Source of the DNA: a virus
Length of the DNA stretch: 23,532 nt
Reading direction: 5' to 3' (one strand)
Virus record (IMG/VR): IMGVR_UViG_3300008339_000494
Span: 1 to 23,532 of that record
Under the pieces are notes generated by a model. That model was given only the letters and a program-made list of their open reading frames with translations. It was not told the DNA's origin and made no database searches. The translations under genes were made by a program, and so were the position numbers. Below are positions 14,188 to 21,522 of this stretch, one piece after another (position 1 is the first letter of the stretch; every line of letters begins with the position of its first letter).

Positions 14188-14384
14188 AAAACATCAAGAC
14201 CACAGCCGCCGGCATCGGCGCGATCCTGGCCGCCATCGGTGGGGCCCTCTATGCGTTGTTCGACAACGATCCGTCGACCAATGTGGACCTGACCGTGACC
14301 ATCTCCACGATCACGGTTGGCATCGGCCTGATCATGGCGAAGGACGCCATCGGTGCCTCGCCGAGCGAACCGCCCAAGCAGTGA
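14184..14384 (+). CDS. 66-aa two-span holin-like protein
   Basis: It is coupled to the previous gene by an ATGA overlap. Two hydrophobic spans are visible: TTAAGIGAILAAIGGALYALF (about residues 6-26) and VDLTVTISTITVGIGLIMAK (about 33-52), separated by a short acidic loop FDNDPSTN. The C-terminal tail is short and polar (GASPSEPPKQ). Two-span proteins of this length next to lysis genes match class II holins, which let the lytic enzyme reach the wall. Together with the one-span protein upstream it may form a holin/antiholin pair. Family identity is not certain. Confidence 0.62.
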   Translation: MKNIKTTAAGIGAILAAIGGALYALFDNDPSTNVDLTVTISTITVGIGLIMAKDAIGASPSEPPKQ

Positions 14385-14821
14385 TGACCGCTCCCGTGTC
14401 CATGATCGAGCAGGAGGCCTACAAGCTAGGCTTCATGCAGGTCTTGACTCGGGACGAGACGCTGTTCCTGCCCAGCGGCGAGTGGGTGCGTGAGTTCGCC
14501 GCGGGGCTGCCTACCGCACTTGGTCCCTGCGGGATCGACTGCGACGACTACGCCATCGGCGCGGTCCACTACGCCAACATCGCGCTCAAGCGCACGGGCA
14601 AGCGGTGTGGGCACTCTTTCGGGTACGCGACCGGCGTGATCGCTGGTCCGTACCGCAGCCTTCTGCCGGGCGCGGATCAGTCGGGTCCGCACGGCTTCAA
14701 CCTCGTACGCACCCTTGAGAATGAATGGCTCCTCGTCGAACCGCAGACTGGCTTGGTGGAACCGCTGGCCGATGCTCGTCGTCGGGGCGCTGTTGTTGAC
14801 CTGGGCCTGTTCTGGGTGTAG
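14384..14821 (+). CDS. Papain-like cysteine peptidase candidate (MOA-type) in the lysis cassette
   Basis: The 145-aa product has the spacing of a Cys-His-Glu peptidase: C53 in GIDCDDYAIG, H103 in GPHGFNLV and E119 in WLLVEPQTG. The blocks 'CDDYA', 'H-x-x-N' and 'EPQT' match, as I know the family, small phage proteins related to the C-terminal protease domain of Marasmius oreades agglutinin (MOA). It lies immediately after two holin-like genes, so it may be the lytic enzyme or a virion peptidase. No muramidase, amidase or other endolysin is otherwise seen in the window. ATG 14384 overlaps the previous stop by 1 nt (TGATG); an in-frame GTG at 14381 is also possible. No signal peptide is present. 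Confidence 0.55.
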   Translation: MTAPVSMIEQEAYKLGFMQVLTRDETLFLPSGEWVREFAAGLPTALGPCGIDCDDYAIGAVHYANIALKRTGKRCGHSFGYATGVIAGPYRSLLPGADQSGPHGFNLVRTLENEWLLVEPQTGLVEPLADARRRGAVVDLGLFWV

Positions 14822-14838
14822 CGCACATCGTCGCGGGT

Positions 14839-14866
14839 GGGAGAATGGGCAACCGCCCGCCATGCG
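14839..14866 (+). promoter_or_regulatory. Displaced Shine-Dalgarno site with hairpin before gene 14867
   Basis: GGGAG (14839-14843) is 23 nt from ATG 14867, but GGGC-AACC-GCCC (14847-14858) can fold between them. It leaves 3 nt before and 8 nt after the stem, exactly the geometry found before the scaffold gene. The stem is only 4 bp, so the element is tentative. Confidence 0.3.
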
Positions 14867-15094
14867 ATGAACTGGATCGAGCAGCTTGTGACCGCGCTGT
14901 TGCGCTGGCTGCAGGGGATTGCCCAAGCGGACAGGACCGTCAATGAATCGAAACCGGACCCAACTCTTCGCGCTGATCTTCTGCGTCGTATTGACGAGCA
15001 TGAGCTTCGGCTGCGCGACCAAGGTGCTGCTGGTCCCGCACGGGACGCCGGTGCGGCTGGCGGAACCCGTGAAGGCCAGAGTCTTCGTCCCTGA
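14867..15094 (+). CDS. 75-aa amphipathic-helix protein overlapping a lipoprotein gene
   Basis: The N-terminal helix NWIEQLVTALLRWLQGIAQ is amphipathic with Trp at both ends, suggesting membrane association. It is followed by a charged helical segment (PTLRADLLRRIDEHELRLRDQG) and a Gly/Ala-rich tail. Its last 152 nt overlap the lipoprotein gene in another frame. Nested pairs of a membrane-bound coiled-coil protein and a lipoprotein are the hallmark of spanins (Rz/Rz1), which disrupt the outer membrane at lysis. However, a classical Rz has a stronger transmembrane span than this, so the pair is only spanin-like. An in-frame GTG at 14837 would add ten residues. Confidence 0.5.
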   Translation: MNWIEQLVTALLRWLQGIAQADRTVNESKPDPTLRADLLRRIDEHELRLRDQGAAGPARDAGAAGGTREGQSLRP

Positions 15095-15167
15095 CGCCCA
15101 GGGCAACGTCATCGAATCGCAGAACCGTGTGACCATCCCGGCAGGCTGGTACGCTCTTCCTAAATGA
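14943..15167 (+). CDS. Small lipoprotein, spanin-like candidate
   Basis: The 74-aa product has a classic lipoprotein signal: basic N-terminus (MNRNRTQ), hydrophobic core LFALIFCVVLTSM and lipobox SFGC with C24 as the lipidated residue. The mature part of about 51 residues (VPHGTPVRLAEPVKARVFVP, ending IPAGWYALPK) is beta-rich rather than the Pro-rich tail of lambda Rz1. It begins inside the preceding gene in another frame and has AGGA at 14933-14936, 6 nt before the ATG. Position in the lysis cassette suggests an outer-membrane role at lysis or superinfection exclusion. A lipoprotein of this kind implies a diderm host (inference). Confidence 0.7.
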   Translation: MNRNRTQLFALIFCVVLTSMSFGCATKVLLVPHGTPVRLAEPVKARVFVPDAQGNVIESQNRVTIPAGWYALPK

Positions 15168-15409
15168 TCACCTACAGGGGCCAGAAGTTCAGCGGGTACA
15201 ACAAGCCGAAGGCCACGCCCGGCGGCCCGAAGAAATCCGCCGTGCTGGCGAAGGAGGGCGACAAGGTGCGTCTCGTCCGCTTCGGTGATCCGGACATGAG
15301 CATCAAGAAGCACATCCCGGAGCGTCGGGCCTCGTTCCGGGCGCGGCACGGGTGCGACAACCCCGGCAGCAAGCTCTCGGCGAAGTACTGGTCCTGCAAG
15401 GCATGGTAG
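15164..15409 (+). CDS. 81-aa basic conserved-type phage protein
   Basis: It starts by ATGA overlap with the lipoprotein gene. The product is strongly basic. The C-terminal block is the striking part: RFGDPDMSIKKHIPERRASF, then RARHGCD and SAKYWSCKAW at the very end, with two Cys that could bind metal or form a disulphide. I recognise this 'RFGD ... RaRH-x-CD ... YWSCKxW' pattern as recurring in small proteins of podovirus-like phages, but I know of no established function. Its place between lysis and tail genes fits a virion or nucleic-acid-associated role. Confidence 0.6.
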   Translation: MITYRGQKFSGYNKPKATPGGPKKSAVLAKEGDKVRLVRFGDPDMSIKKHIPERRASFRARHGCDNPGSKLSAKYWSCKAW

Positions 15410-15415
15410 CCACAC

Positions 15416-16345
15416 ATGAGAACCGTCACCTACGACTACGTGCTGCAACGCGCCTCGGAACTCACCGGGCGCGTTTTCTCCAGCCTGACGACCGAGGAGT
15501 CGAACATGTTCCGCACGTTCATCTCCATGTCGCTGCGGAGCGCGTGGGAGTGCTTCGACTGGCCTGAGCAGACGGTCTACCAGCAGGAGTTCTTCGCGCC
15601 CACGTACACGGCCTCGGCCACGTACTCCGCGGGCGACGTGGTCTACTTCACCGTCGAGCAGAAGTACTACCAGTGGGTCAACGCCACGCCCGGCGCCGGC
15701 CAGCTGCCGACCCTGAGCGGTCCTGGTGGCACGCTGAACGCGATCTACTGGGCCGAGGCCGAGCCGGACTACGGCAACTCGAGCGGCAACTACTCGGACT
15801 CGGTGACGTACTCGCTCGGGAACATCGTCCTCTACCCGCTGACGCAGGAGTACTACCAACTCTACTCATTGGCCCCCGCGGGCACGGTGCCCACCAACAC
15901 GGCATACTGGGGACGCCTCAACAAGTTCCTCCGGAACATCGAGCAGATGACCAACCCCGACGGCACCGCCAGGACGGTGACCATCGGCGAGGCCTTCTCG
16001 GTGTGGCCGGGAGACCCGCGGGTGTCCTGGAGGCAGCAGGAGGTGTCGTACACGTTCACCGACGGCGGCATCCTGGTGGCCGAGCAGCTGCCCTACGTGT
16101 GGCTGGAGTTCCGCAAGTCGCCGCCGCTTCTGGCGTCGGCAGCGGAGGCGACAGCCTACGCATTCCCGTACCGCTTTTCTGAGGTGTGCGCCCTGAAGGC
16201 CGCAGGCCAGATGCTGCGTGTCGACGGCAAGGTGGACCTCGGGAATGAGTTCCTGCAGCTGGGCGAGGTCGAGCTCACCAAGGAGATCGACAAGGTGGCT
16301 ACCCAGGAGAAGTACATCCGCCAGATCATCGTCCCAGGGAGATAA
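15416..16345 (+). CDS. Head-tail/tail-tube connector with two chitin-binding-like repeats
   Basis: The 309-aa protein precedes the large tail protein, as tail tubular protein A does in T7-like phages. The N-terminal helices (YVLQRASELTGRVF, FRTFISMSLRSAWE) and the C-terminal helices (YRFSEVCALKAAGQMLRVDG, ELTKEIDKVATQEKYIRQI) fit such adaptors. Inserted between are two related units (residues about 66-112 and 130-168): YSAGDVVYFTVEQKYYQWV ... YW and YSLGNIVLYPLTQEYYQLY ... YW. They have the 'Y-x-x-G-x-x-V ... Y-Y ... P ... YW' layout of carbohydrate-binding module family 5/12 (chitin-binding type). They may project from the neck or tail and bind surface sugars. Confidence 0.65.
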   Translation: MRTVTYDYVLQRASELTGRVFSSLTTEESNMFRTFISMSLRSAWECFDWPEQTVYQQEFFAPTYTASATYSAGDVVYFTVEQKYYQWVNATPGAGQLPTLSGPGGTLNAIYWAEAEPDYGNSSGNYSDSVTYSLGNIVLYPLTQEYYQLYSLAPAGTVPTNTAYWGRLNKFLRNIEQMTNPDGTARTVTIGEAFSVWPGDPRVSWRQQEVSYTFTDGGILVAEQLPYVWLEFRKSPPLLASAAEATAYAFPYRFSEVCALKAAGQMLRVDGKVDLGNEFLQLGEVELTKEIDKVATQEKYIRQIIVPGR

Positions 16346-16348
16346 CGC

Positions 16349-19186
16349 ATGCCAGACCTGCCACAGATCGTCGCGGTGGATGACGGGTTCGTCGGTGTGC
16401 TGTCGCGCATCGATCCCGCGCTGCTGCCGGCGTCCTACGTGTCGTTCGCCCGCAACCGCCGGTTCGAGGATCAGGTGATCAAGAACCGATGGGGAGTGGT
16501 GCAGCCCAAGTGGGGCGGCAAGTGGCAGCGTGGCGAGCGTGTGGCGACGGTGACCGCCGGCTCCGCCATCGTGAGTCCGGTGTCAGGCCCGCAGATCCCC
16601 GCTGGCTCGCAGGTGGCGTGCGACATCGGCCTCAACCAGTCGATCTTCTCGACCGGAACACGGTGCCTGATCGACGACGGCACCAACACGGTGCTGTCGA
16701 CGGCGGCCCTGACGTTCTCGCCTTCGTCGGCGCTCAAGACCCTGTCGTTTTACCAGGACACGTTGTCCTTCGACGAGATCCTGGGCGTGCTGCCGTACCG
16801 AGATCCCGACACCGGCGCCAATGCGCTGCTGGTGGCCTCCAACGAGGTTCGGACATCGGACGATGGTCAGGGCAAGGTGTGGTGCCTCCGGCCCAACCAG
16901 AGCCCCGTGGAGGTGCCGATGAACGGGCACGACATCTACGCGCCCGTGCGGCTGATCCAGGCTGCCAACGGCGTGGTGATGCTGCGCCCCGGAAACGCCA
17001 GGTACTACTTCGGGTTCACGACCGGCCTGTACGATTCGCTGTTGCTTGAGAGCAACGACGTCCCCAACAACAACGAGATCCTGTGCGAGGACTCGGCGTT
17101 CCTTTCGACGGAGTTCTCGACCCAGATCGTGCTCAACGTCGTGCCCGACCTCGAGACGGGCGACGAGGTGATCGTGGGCCAGGTGGGCAGCACACAGCCG
17201 CTGTGGTTTGGGTCACCGTCGACCGGGCAGGGATTCCGGCTGTATGTCAACGTGGTCAACCAGACCGTCAGTCTGCACCTGACCATCGCAGATGCGCGGG
17301 CTGCGACGAACCCGCTGCCGTTGTCGCTGGAGAACAATGGTCGGTACTACATCGAGTTGGCCTCCAACACGACCGGCTACGACATCGCGCAGGACGTGGT
17401 GACCGACCTGAACGACGGTCTCCCGATCATCATGCAGGGGACGTCGAGCAACCCGTCCGCGTTGGACGCCGGGTTCAACCGGATCCCGTCGACGCTGTCC
17501 ATCATCTCGTCGGACACGACCGACGACACCATCACGGTCTACAACCACAACTTCGTCCCCGGCGAGCAGGTGACGTTGAGCAACGTGGTCGACCCCGGCG
17601 CGACGATCACCGACAAGGTCTACTACGTGTACCCGGTGGACAACAACACGCTGAAGCTGTTCAGCGGTGCCACCGAGGAGACCGACTCCCTCAACGACGC
17701 CGGGCGTGCCATCCTGCAGCTGACGACCACGGGCGTGTCGCCCAACATCACGATCAGCGCCGTGCGGATCCTGGCGCAGGGCTCGGGCTACCTGACCGCG
17801 CCGACGATCACCGTCAGCGGCACCGCGGGCACGCCGGCCAACCTCACGGCGACGATCACCAACGGCAAGGTGTCCGCGGTCACCATCGTGGCCGGTGGCG
17901 CCTACTCAACGACGCCCACGGCCTCGGTGGCGATGCCTTCGACGCTGCAGGACATCGCGTCGGCCTCGATCACCGGCTCGATCAAGCGGTCGTCGGCCTC
18001 GGGCGCCTCGGTTCCGCCAGGCCGCGAGGGTCTCTACTTCCAGAACCGGCTCCTGCTGCTGTACGGCAACGACTACCTGGCCGTCTCGGACGTGCTGGAC
18101 CCGCTGCACTACAGCCCGGTCGTCAACGAGTTCAAGCTGAACACCGGCTCCAACGACCGTGTCGTGGCGCTCTACCCGTTCAACGCGACCACGCTGCTGA
18201 TCTTCAAGGAGCGGTCGGTGCTGGCCCTGGAGAACGTCTACGGAGACCTGTCGACGACGCGCCTCACCGAGATCACCCGCGAGTTCGGGTGCGTCTCGCA
18301 GGCGTCCATCGCCGGCACCGGGTCCGACGTCATATTCTTGAGCCAACGCGGCGTCATCAGCCTCAAGCAGACCGAGTTCGGCATCAGCCAGAGCGTCATC
18401 GTCCCGTTGTCCGACCAGATCCAGGACATCGTCGACTCCATCGACCAGGCCTACTGGGACACGTCCTGCGGCGTGTACTACGCCAACCGCTACCTGCTCT
18501 CGGCCCCGGTCGAGGGCGGCGACGGCAACAACAGGATGACGCTGGTCTACAACTTCCTGAACAAGGCGTGGGAAGGGTACTGGGACGGCGACCTCCTGGT
18601 GCCGGTGTACTGGGCCCGCGTCATCGTGTCCGGCTTCGACACGTTGTGCTGGGCGGACGCAAGCGGCTACATCCACCAGTTCGACCCGCTGGGCCTGCAG
18701 GACGTCGCCAAGGACGGCGGCATCGACGAGATCACGACCGAGGTGCGGTTCCGCGGGTACACCGGGGAGGCCAACGTCGACCACAAGCAGTGGACCGACA
18801 TGCAGATGGAGTTCAGCAACTGGAACCCCATGTACTCGCTGACCGCGGTCTTCGACGGCGTCAACGAGTCCTACGTGGTCGCGACCAACCAGACCAAGTC
18901 GCGCACGGCCTACTACACGTATGGCTCCGGCACGTACAACACGGGAAACAGCGGTGACGACTTCCTGCTGCCGTACCGTGAGGACTACTCGACGCAGACC
19001 AACCTGCGCTGCGGTGAGAACGGGTGGCGGGCCGGCCTTCATCAATTCTTCACTCACAAGGCCAGATTGCGGAAGCATTCGGCATCGGTGCAGCCGATCC
19101 TGACAACGACCCAGGGATCGCTGGACGTGTATTCGTCCAAGGTCGTCGGTGTCCCATTCCGGCTCTACGGCAAGAACGACGTCTAG
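16349..19186 (+). CDS. Large tail protein (tail tubular protein B-like)
   Basis: The 945-aa, largely beta protein follows the connector and has a good ribosome site (GGGAG 16337-16341, 7 nt before ATG). Its opening (VDDGFVGVLSRIDPALLPAS ... ARNRRFEDQVIKNRWGV) is typical of large podovirus tail proteins that cap the tube. A central stretch (residues about 478-535) has a duplicated G-S-G-Y-x-x-x-P-T-I-T-V unit followed by GGAYSTTPTASV. The C-terminal half reads like beta-propeller blades (LYFQNRLLLLYGNDYLAVSD, FLSQRGVISLKQTEFGISQS, YANRYLLSAPVEGG). In T7-like phages the corresponding protein forms the nozzle. No lytic domain is apparent. Confidence 0.72.
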   Translation: MPDLPQIVAVDDGFVGVLSRIDPALLPASYVSFARNRRFEDQVIKNRWGVVQPKWGGKWQRGERVATVTAGSAIVSPVSGPQIPAGSQVACDIGLNQSIFSTGTRCLIDDGTNTVLSTAALTFSPSSALKTLSFYQDTLSFDEILGVLPYRDPDTGANALLVASNEVRTSDDGQGKVWCLRPNQSPVEVPMNGHDIYAPVRLIQAANGVVMLRPGNARYYFGFTTGLYDSLLLESNDVPNNNEILCEDSAFLSTEFSTQIVLNVVPDLETGDEVIVGQVGSTQPLWFGSPSTGQGFRLYVNVVNQTVSLHLTIADARAATNPLPLSLENNGRYYIELASNTTGYDIAQDVVTDLNDGLPIIMQGTSSNPSALDAGFNRIPSTLSIISSDTTDDTITVYNHNFVPGEQVTLSNVVDPGATITDKVYYVYPVDNNTLKLFSGATEETDSLNDAGRAILQLTTTGVSPNITISAVRILAQGSGYLTAPTITVSGTAGTPANLTATITNGKVSAVTIVAGGAYSTTPTASVAMPSTLQDIASASITGSIKRSSASGASVPPGREGLYFQNRLLLLYGNDYLAVSDVLDPLHYSPVVNEFKLNTGSNDRVVALYPFNATTLLIFKERSVLALENVYGDLSTTRLTEITREFGCVSQASIAGTGSDVIFLSQRGVISLKQTEFGISQSVIVPLSDQIQDIVDSIDQAYWDTSCGVYYANRYLLSAPVEGGDGNNRMTLVYNFLNKAWEGYWDGDLLVPVYWARVIVSGFDTLCWADASGYIHQFDPLGLQDVAKDGGIDEITTEVRFRGYTGEANVDHKQWTDMQMEFSNWNPMYSLTAVFDGVNESYVVATNQTKSRTAYYTYGSGTYNTGNSGDDFLLPYREDYSTQTNLRCGENGWRAGLHQFFTHKARLRKHSASVQPILTTTQGSLDVYSSKVVGVPFRLYGKNDV

Positions 19187-19189
19187 CAT

Positions 19190-19921
19190 ATGCCCCTCTT
19201 CGTAACCGTCACCCCAGGCACGACCGTCACGTCGACCACGACGCTCTCGGCGTCGACGCTCAACCTGCTCGGGACTCCCACCGTCGACATCACCGGCACC
19301 ATCGACGGCGGATCGCTGACGCTGGGCGCGTCCTCGGTGGGCACGACGCAGCTGCAGACGGGTGCGGTGACGTCCGACCGCATCGCGAGCCAAGCGGTCT
19401 CCAACTCCAAGCTGGCGACCATGGCGGCCCTCACGGTGAAGGCCAACAACACCGGATCCACGGCGAGCCCGTCGGACGTCTCGGTGACCGACATGCGGAC
19501 GATGCTGTCGCTGACGCCGGACGGCACGACCATCGACAACAACGGCAGCACCATCCGCGTGAAGCCGGCCTCCATCGGGTCGCCGCAGCTGGTGATGACG
19601 CCGCAGGCGAGTTCGTCCAACTCCCCCAGTGTGGACGCCGGCGTGGGCCTCACCTGGAACCTGACTCCGACGGCCAACATCGCGATCACGCTGGTGTTCG
19701 GGGCCAACGACGACGGCAAGACGATCCTGGTGAAGGTGAAGCAGACCGCCGCAGGCAACCTGACCGCGACGTGGACGGCGACCGGCAAGACGATCCGGTG
19801 GCAGAATAACCTTGAGCCGAATCCATCGCTCACCGTCGGCGCCAACAAGGCGGACCTGTTCATCTTCACCTGCATCGGCTCCAACATCTACGCCAAGCAG
19901 ATCCCCAACTTCTTCGCCTGA
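19190..19921 (+). CDS. Tail fibre protein
   Basis: The 243-aa protein is Thr/Ser/Val-rich and beta-helical in style. Segments VTSTTTLSASTLNLLGTPTV and the hydrophilic 'VGTTQLQTGAVTSDRIASQA' unit (followed by VSNSKLATM) are repeats common in phage fibre shafts. A C-terminal beta domain (ITLVFGANDDGKTILVKVKQ, ATWTATGKTIRWQ, ADLFIFTCIGSNIYA) is of the kind that caps short fibres. It lies 3 nt after the large tail gene and overlaps the next gene by 1 nt (TGATG). It may pair with the spike encoded at 12045, giving the phage two host-binding proteins. Confidence 0.62.
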   Translation: MPLFVTVTPGTTVTSTTTLSASTLNLLGTPTVDITGTIDGGSLTLGASSVGTTQLQTGAVTSDRIASQAVSNSKLATMAALTVKANNTGSTASPSDVSVTDMRTMLSLTPDGTTIDNNGSTIRVKPASIGSPQLVMTPQASSSNSPSVDAGVGLTWNLTPTANIAITLVFGANDDGKTILVKVKQTAAGNLTATWTATGKTIRWQNNLEPNPSLTVGANKADLFIFTCIGSNIYAKQIPNFFA

Positions 19922-20331
19922 TGCACTCGGCCTGGTTCAACACAGGTGATGCGGCGATCTCTGAGACCACGGTGCCCATCGTGCGGTCGAACAGCACGAC
20001 GTTCGACCCGTCCTCCGGCAACCCGGTCATCAACGTCGCCTCGACGCTGATCTCCATCGTGGACGCCTACGGTCGCGCCATCCCCGGCACGACCACGATC
20101 AAGTTCGACATCTCGGACTCGCCTTTCTCGATCCGACCAATCGAGAACACGTCGGCCTTCCTGACCTACACGACGCCCTTCACCGCGGAGACCGCCGCGG
20201 CGGACGCCGGCAACTGGGACTACGTGTACATCTCGGCCCGCGCCTTCGACACGGTGACCGGATCCTCGACGCAGACCGAGCCGACGCCATTCCAGACCCG
20301 CGTCATCCCGCAGCCTGAAGGCACGCCATGA
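19921..20331 (+). CDS. 136-aa beta-rich structural protein of unknown function
   Basis: Translation probably reinitiates from the TGATG junction with the fibre gene. The product is a likely beta sandwich with an Ig-like strand order: TTFDPSSGNPVINVASTLIS, IPGTTTIKFDISDSPFSI, then YVYISARAFDTVTGSSTQTE, and a Pro-rich tail. No enzyme motif, signal peptide or membrane segment is present. Its placement between the fibre and the internal-virion-type genes suggests a minor tail or fibre-accessory protein. Its stop overlaps the next start (ATGA). Confidence 0.55.
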   Translation: MHSAWFNTGDAAISETTVPIVRSNSTTFDPSSGNPVINVASTLISIVDAYGRAIPGTTTIKFDISDSPFSIRPIENTSAFLTYTTPFTAETAAADAGNWDYVYISARAFDTVTGSSTQTEPTPFQTRVIPQPEGTP

Positions 20332-20741
20332 TCACCGAGATCGCGCAGTACATGCTCCGCACGCTGCCCGACTCGTTCAAGGGTTGGACCCTTGAGGCGA
20401 TGGAGGACTACGTCATGTTCCACGTGGAGCAGGACACCATCCGCATCGGGCTCGACAACGGCGTCGTCGTGGGCGTCCTGGTGGGCTGGCGGCAGCACGG
20501 CGACGAGGTCAAGCCTTGGGCATGGCAGCCGTCCGACCCGACGGGCGACCGCTGGTACTGGCACCAGTTCGCCGCAGACCATCCGACTATCGCGATGGTT
20601 GTTGCATCCAAGTTCTTCCTCGACCGGCCCGAGTCTGCTTTCCTTCCCGCTGTAGGGATTCGGAACGGAAGGCCGACGGTGTACCGGAAGGGAACGCTGC
20701 CCATCTACCGGGCGGCACAAAGGAGATATGGCATCTGTTGA
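20328..20741 (+). CDS. 137-aa virion-module protein, possibly GNAT-like
   Basis: The central segment IRIGLDNGVVVGVLVGWRQ followed by WYWHQFAADHPTIAMVVASKFF resembles the strand-strand-helix core of acetyltransferase-like (GNAT) proteins that phages encode next to internal virion genes. The acetyl-CoA loop (Q/R-x-x-G-x-G/A) is not visible, so catalysis is doubtful. The C-terminus is basic (RNGRPTVYRKGTLPIYR). Length and place match small internal core proteins such as gp13 of T7-like phages, though no sequence identity is claimed. It overlaps the next gene by 14 nt, and the next gene's ribosome site lies within it. Confidence 0.5.
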   Translation: MITEIAQYMLRTLPDSFKGWTLEAMEDYVMFHVEQDTIRIGLDNGVVVGVLVGWRQHGDEVKPWAWQPSDPTGDRWYWHQFAADHPTIAMVVASKFFLDRPESAFLPAVGIRNGRPTVYRKGTLPIYRAAQRRYGIC

Positions 20742-21522
20742 GGCACCAACGCCGCGCAACTACGCGCAGGAGACCGCGGACACACTGCGGTCCCAGATCG
20801 AACTCGCACCGCAACGCTACGCTGCGGAGGCGCAGTTCGCTCCCAAGTACCAGGAGCTCCAGCTGGACCTCCTGCGCCGGGCCACGCCCGACCTGCTGAG
20901 CCTCTACAAGGATCAGATCGCGCCCACCATGGGCGAGGTCGAGGCCGCCTCGAGGTCCAGGTCGCGTGCCGGTGACATCGCCGACATCGCGGCCATGGGG
21001 CCGCAGGCGCGTGCCGCGGTCCGGGCCACGTCTCCGGAGCAGGCCGCACTGGCCGACACCATGACGGCGCAGGCGCAGTCGGCCCTCAACGCCGGCTCCC
21101 GCCTGACTCCCGACCAGCAGCGGCAGATCGAGCAGCAGAGCCGGGCAGGCATGGCCGCCCGTGGCCTCGGGCAGTCGCCCTCCGGCGCCGTGCAGGAAGC
21201 CGTCCGCTCCCAGATGATGGGTGCCGGCCTCCAGCAGCAGCGGCAGCAGCAGGCCCAGGGCGCCCTGGGAGCCTCGCAGGGCGTCTACGGCGACGTGTTC
21301 CAGCAGGTGTTGGGGCGCCCGTCGCAGGCGTTTGGCGCCACCCAGGGCTTCGTCGGGACCGCGCAAGGGTTCAATCCCGGCGCCCTGTTCAACCCTGAGT
21401 CGCAGTACGCCGCCAACCTCATCGGCGGCAACCAGCAGAACCTGCTGGCCGCCCGCACTGCTTCCGCAGCCAACACGACCGCACTCGCCGGCGCCGGCAT
21501 GTCCGCCGCCACCAGCCTATGA
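20728..21522 (+). CDS. Internal virion protein-like, Gln/Ala-rich (264 aa)
   Basis: The N-terminus (PTPRNYAQETADTLRSQIEL, then RYAAEAQFAPKYQELQLDLL) is a helical motif recurring at the start of podovirus internal core proteins. A long helical region follows with DQQRQIEQQSRAGMAARGLG and a Gln-run LQQQRQQQAQGALG. The C-terminus is Ala/Gly-rich (TALAGAGMSAATSL). Such proteins are packed inside the head and ejected to form a trans-envelope channel. AGGAG at 20721-20725 lies only 2 nt before ATG 20728, tighter than usual; no other start in the frame preserves the conserved N-terminus. Confidence 0.62.
   Translation: MASVEAPTPRNYAQETADTLRSQIELAPQRYAAEAQFAPKYQELQLDLLRRATPDLLSLYKDQIAPTMGEVEAASRSRSRAGDIADIAAMGPQARAAVRATSPEQAALADTMTAQAQSALNAGSRLTPDQQRQIEQQSRAGMAARGLGQSPSGAVQEAVRSQMMGAGLQQQRQQQAQGALGASQGVYGDVFQQVLGRPSQAFGATQGFVGTAQGFNPGALFNPESQYAANLIGGNQQNLLAARTASAANTTALAGAGMSAATSL

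Noticed and set aside
14426-15859. 477-codon - strand frame opposite the lysis cassette
   Set aside because: Arg/Val-rich shadow covering five tightly coupled + strand genes.
17083-18957. 624-codon + strand frame inside the large tail gene
   Set aside because: Arg/Gly/His-rich out-of-frame reading fully contained in a well-supported tail gene.
17906-19393. 495-codon open frame on the - strand opposite the large tail gene
   Set aside because: Low-complexity Arg/Val/Asp/Gly translation with no recognisable motif; it is a shadow of the tail gene and runs across a real gene boundary.
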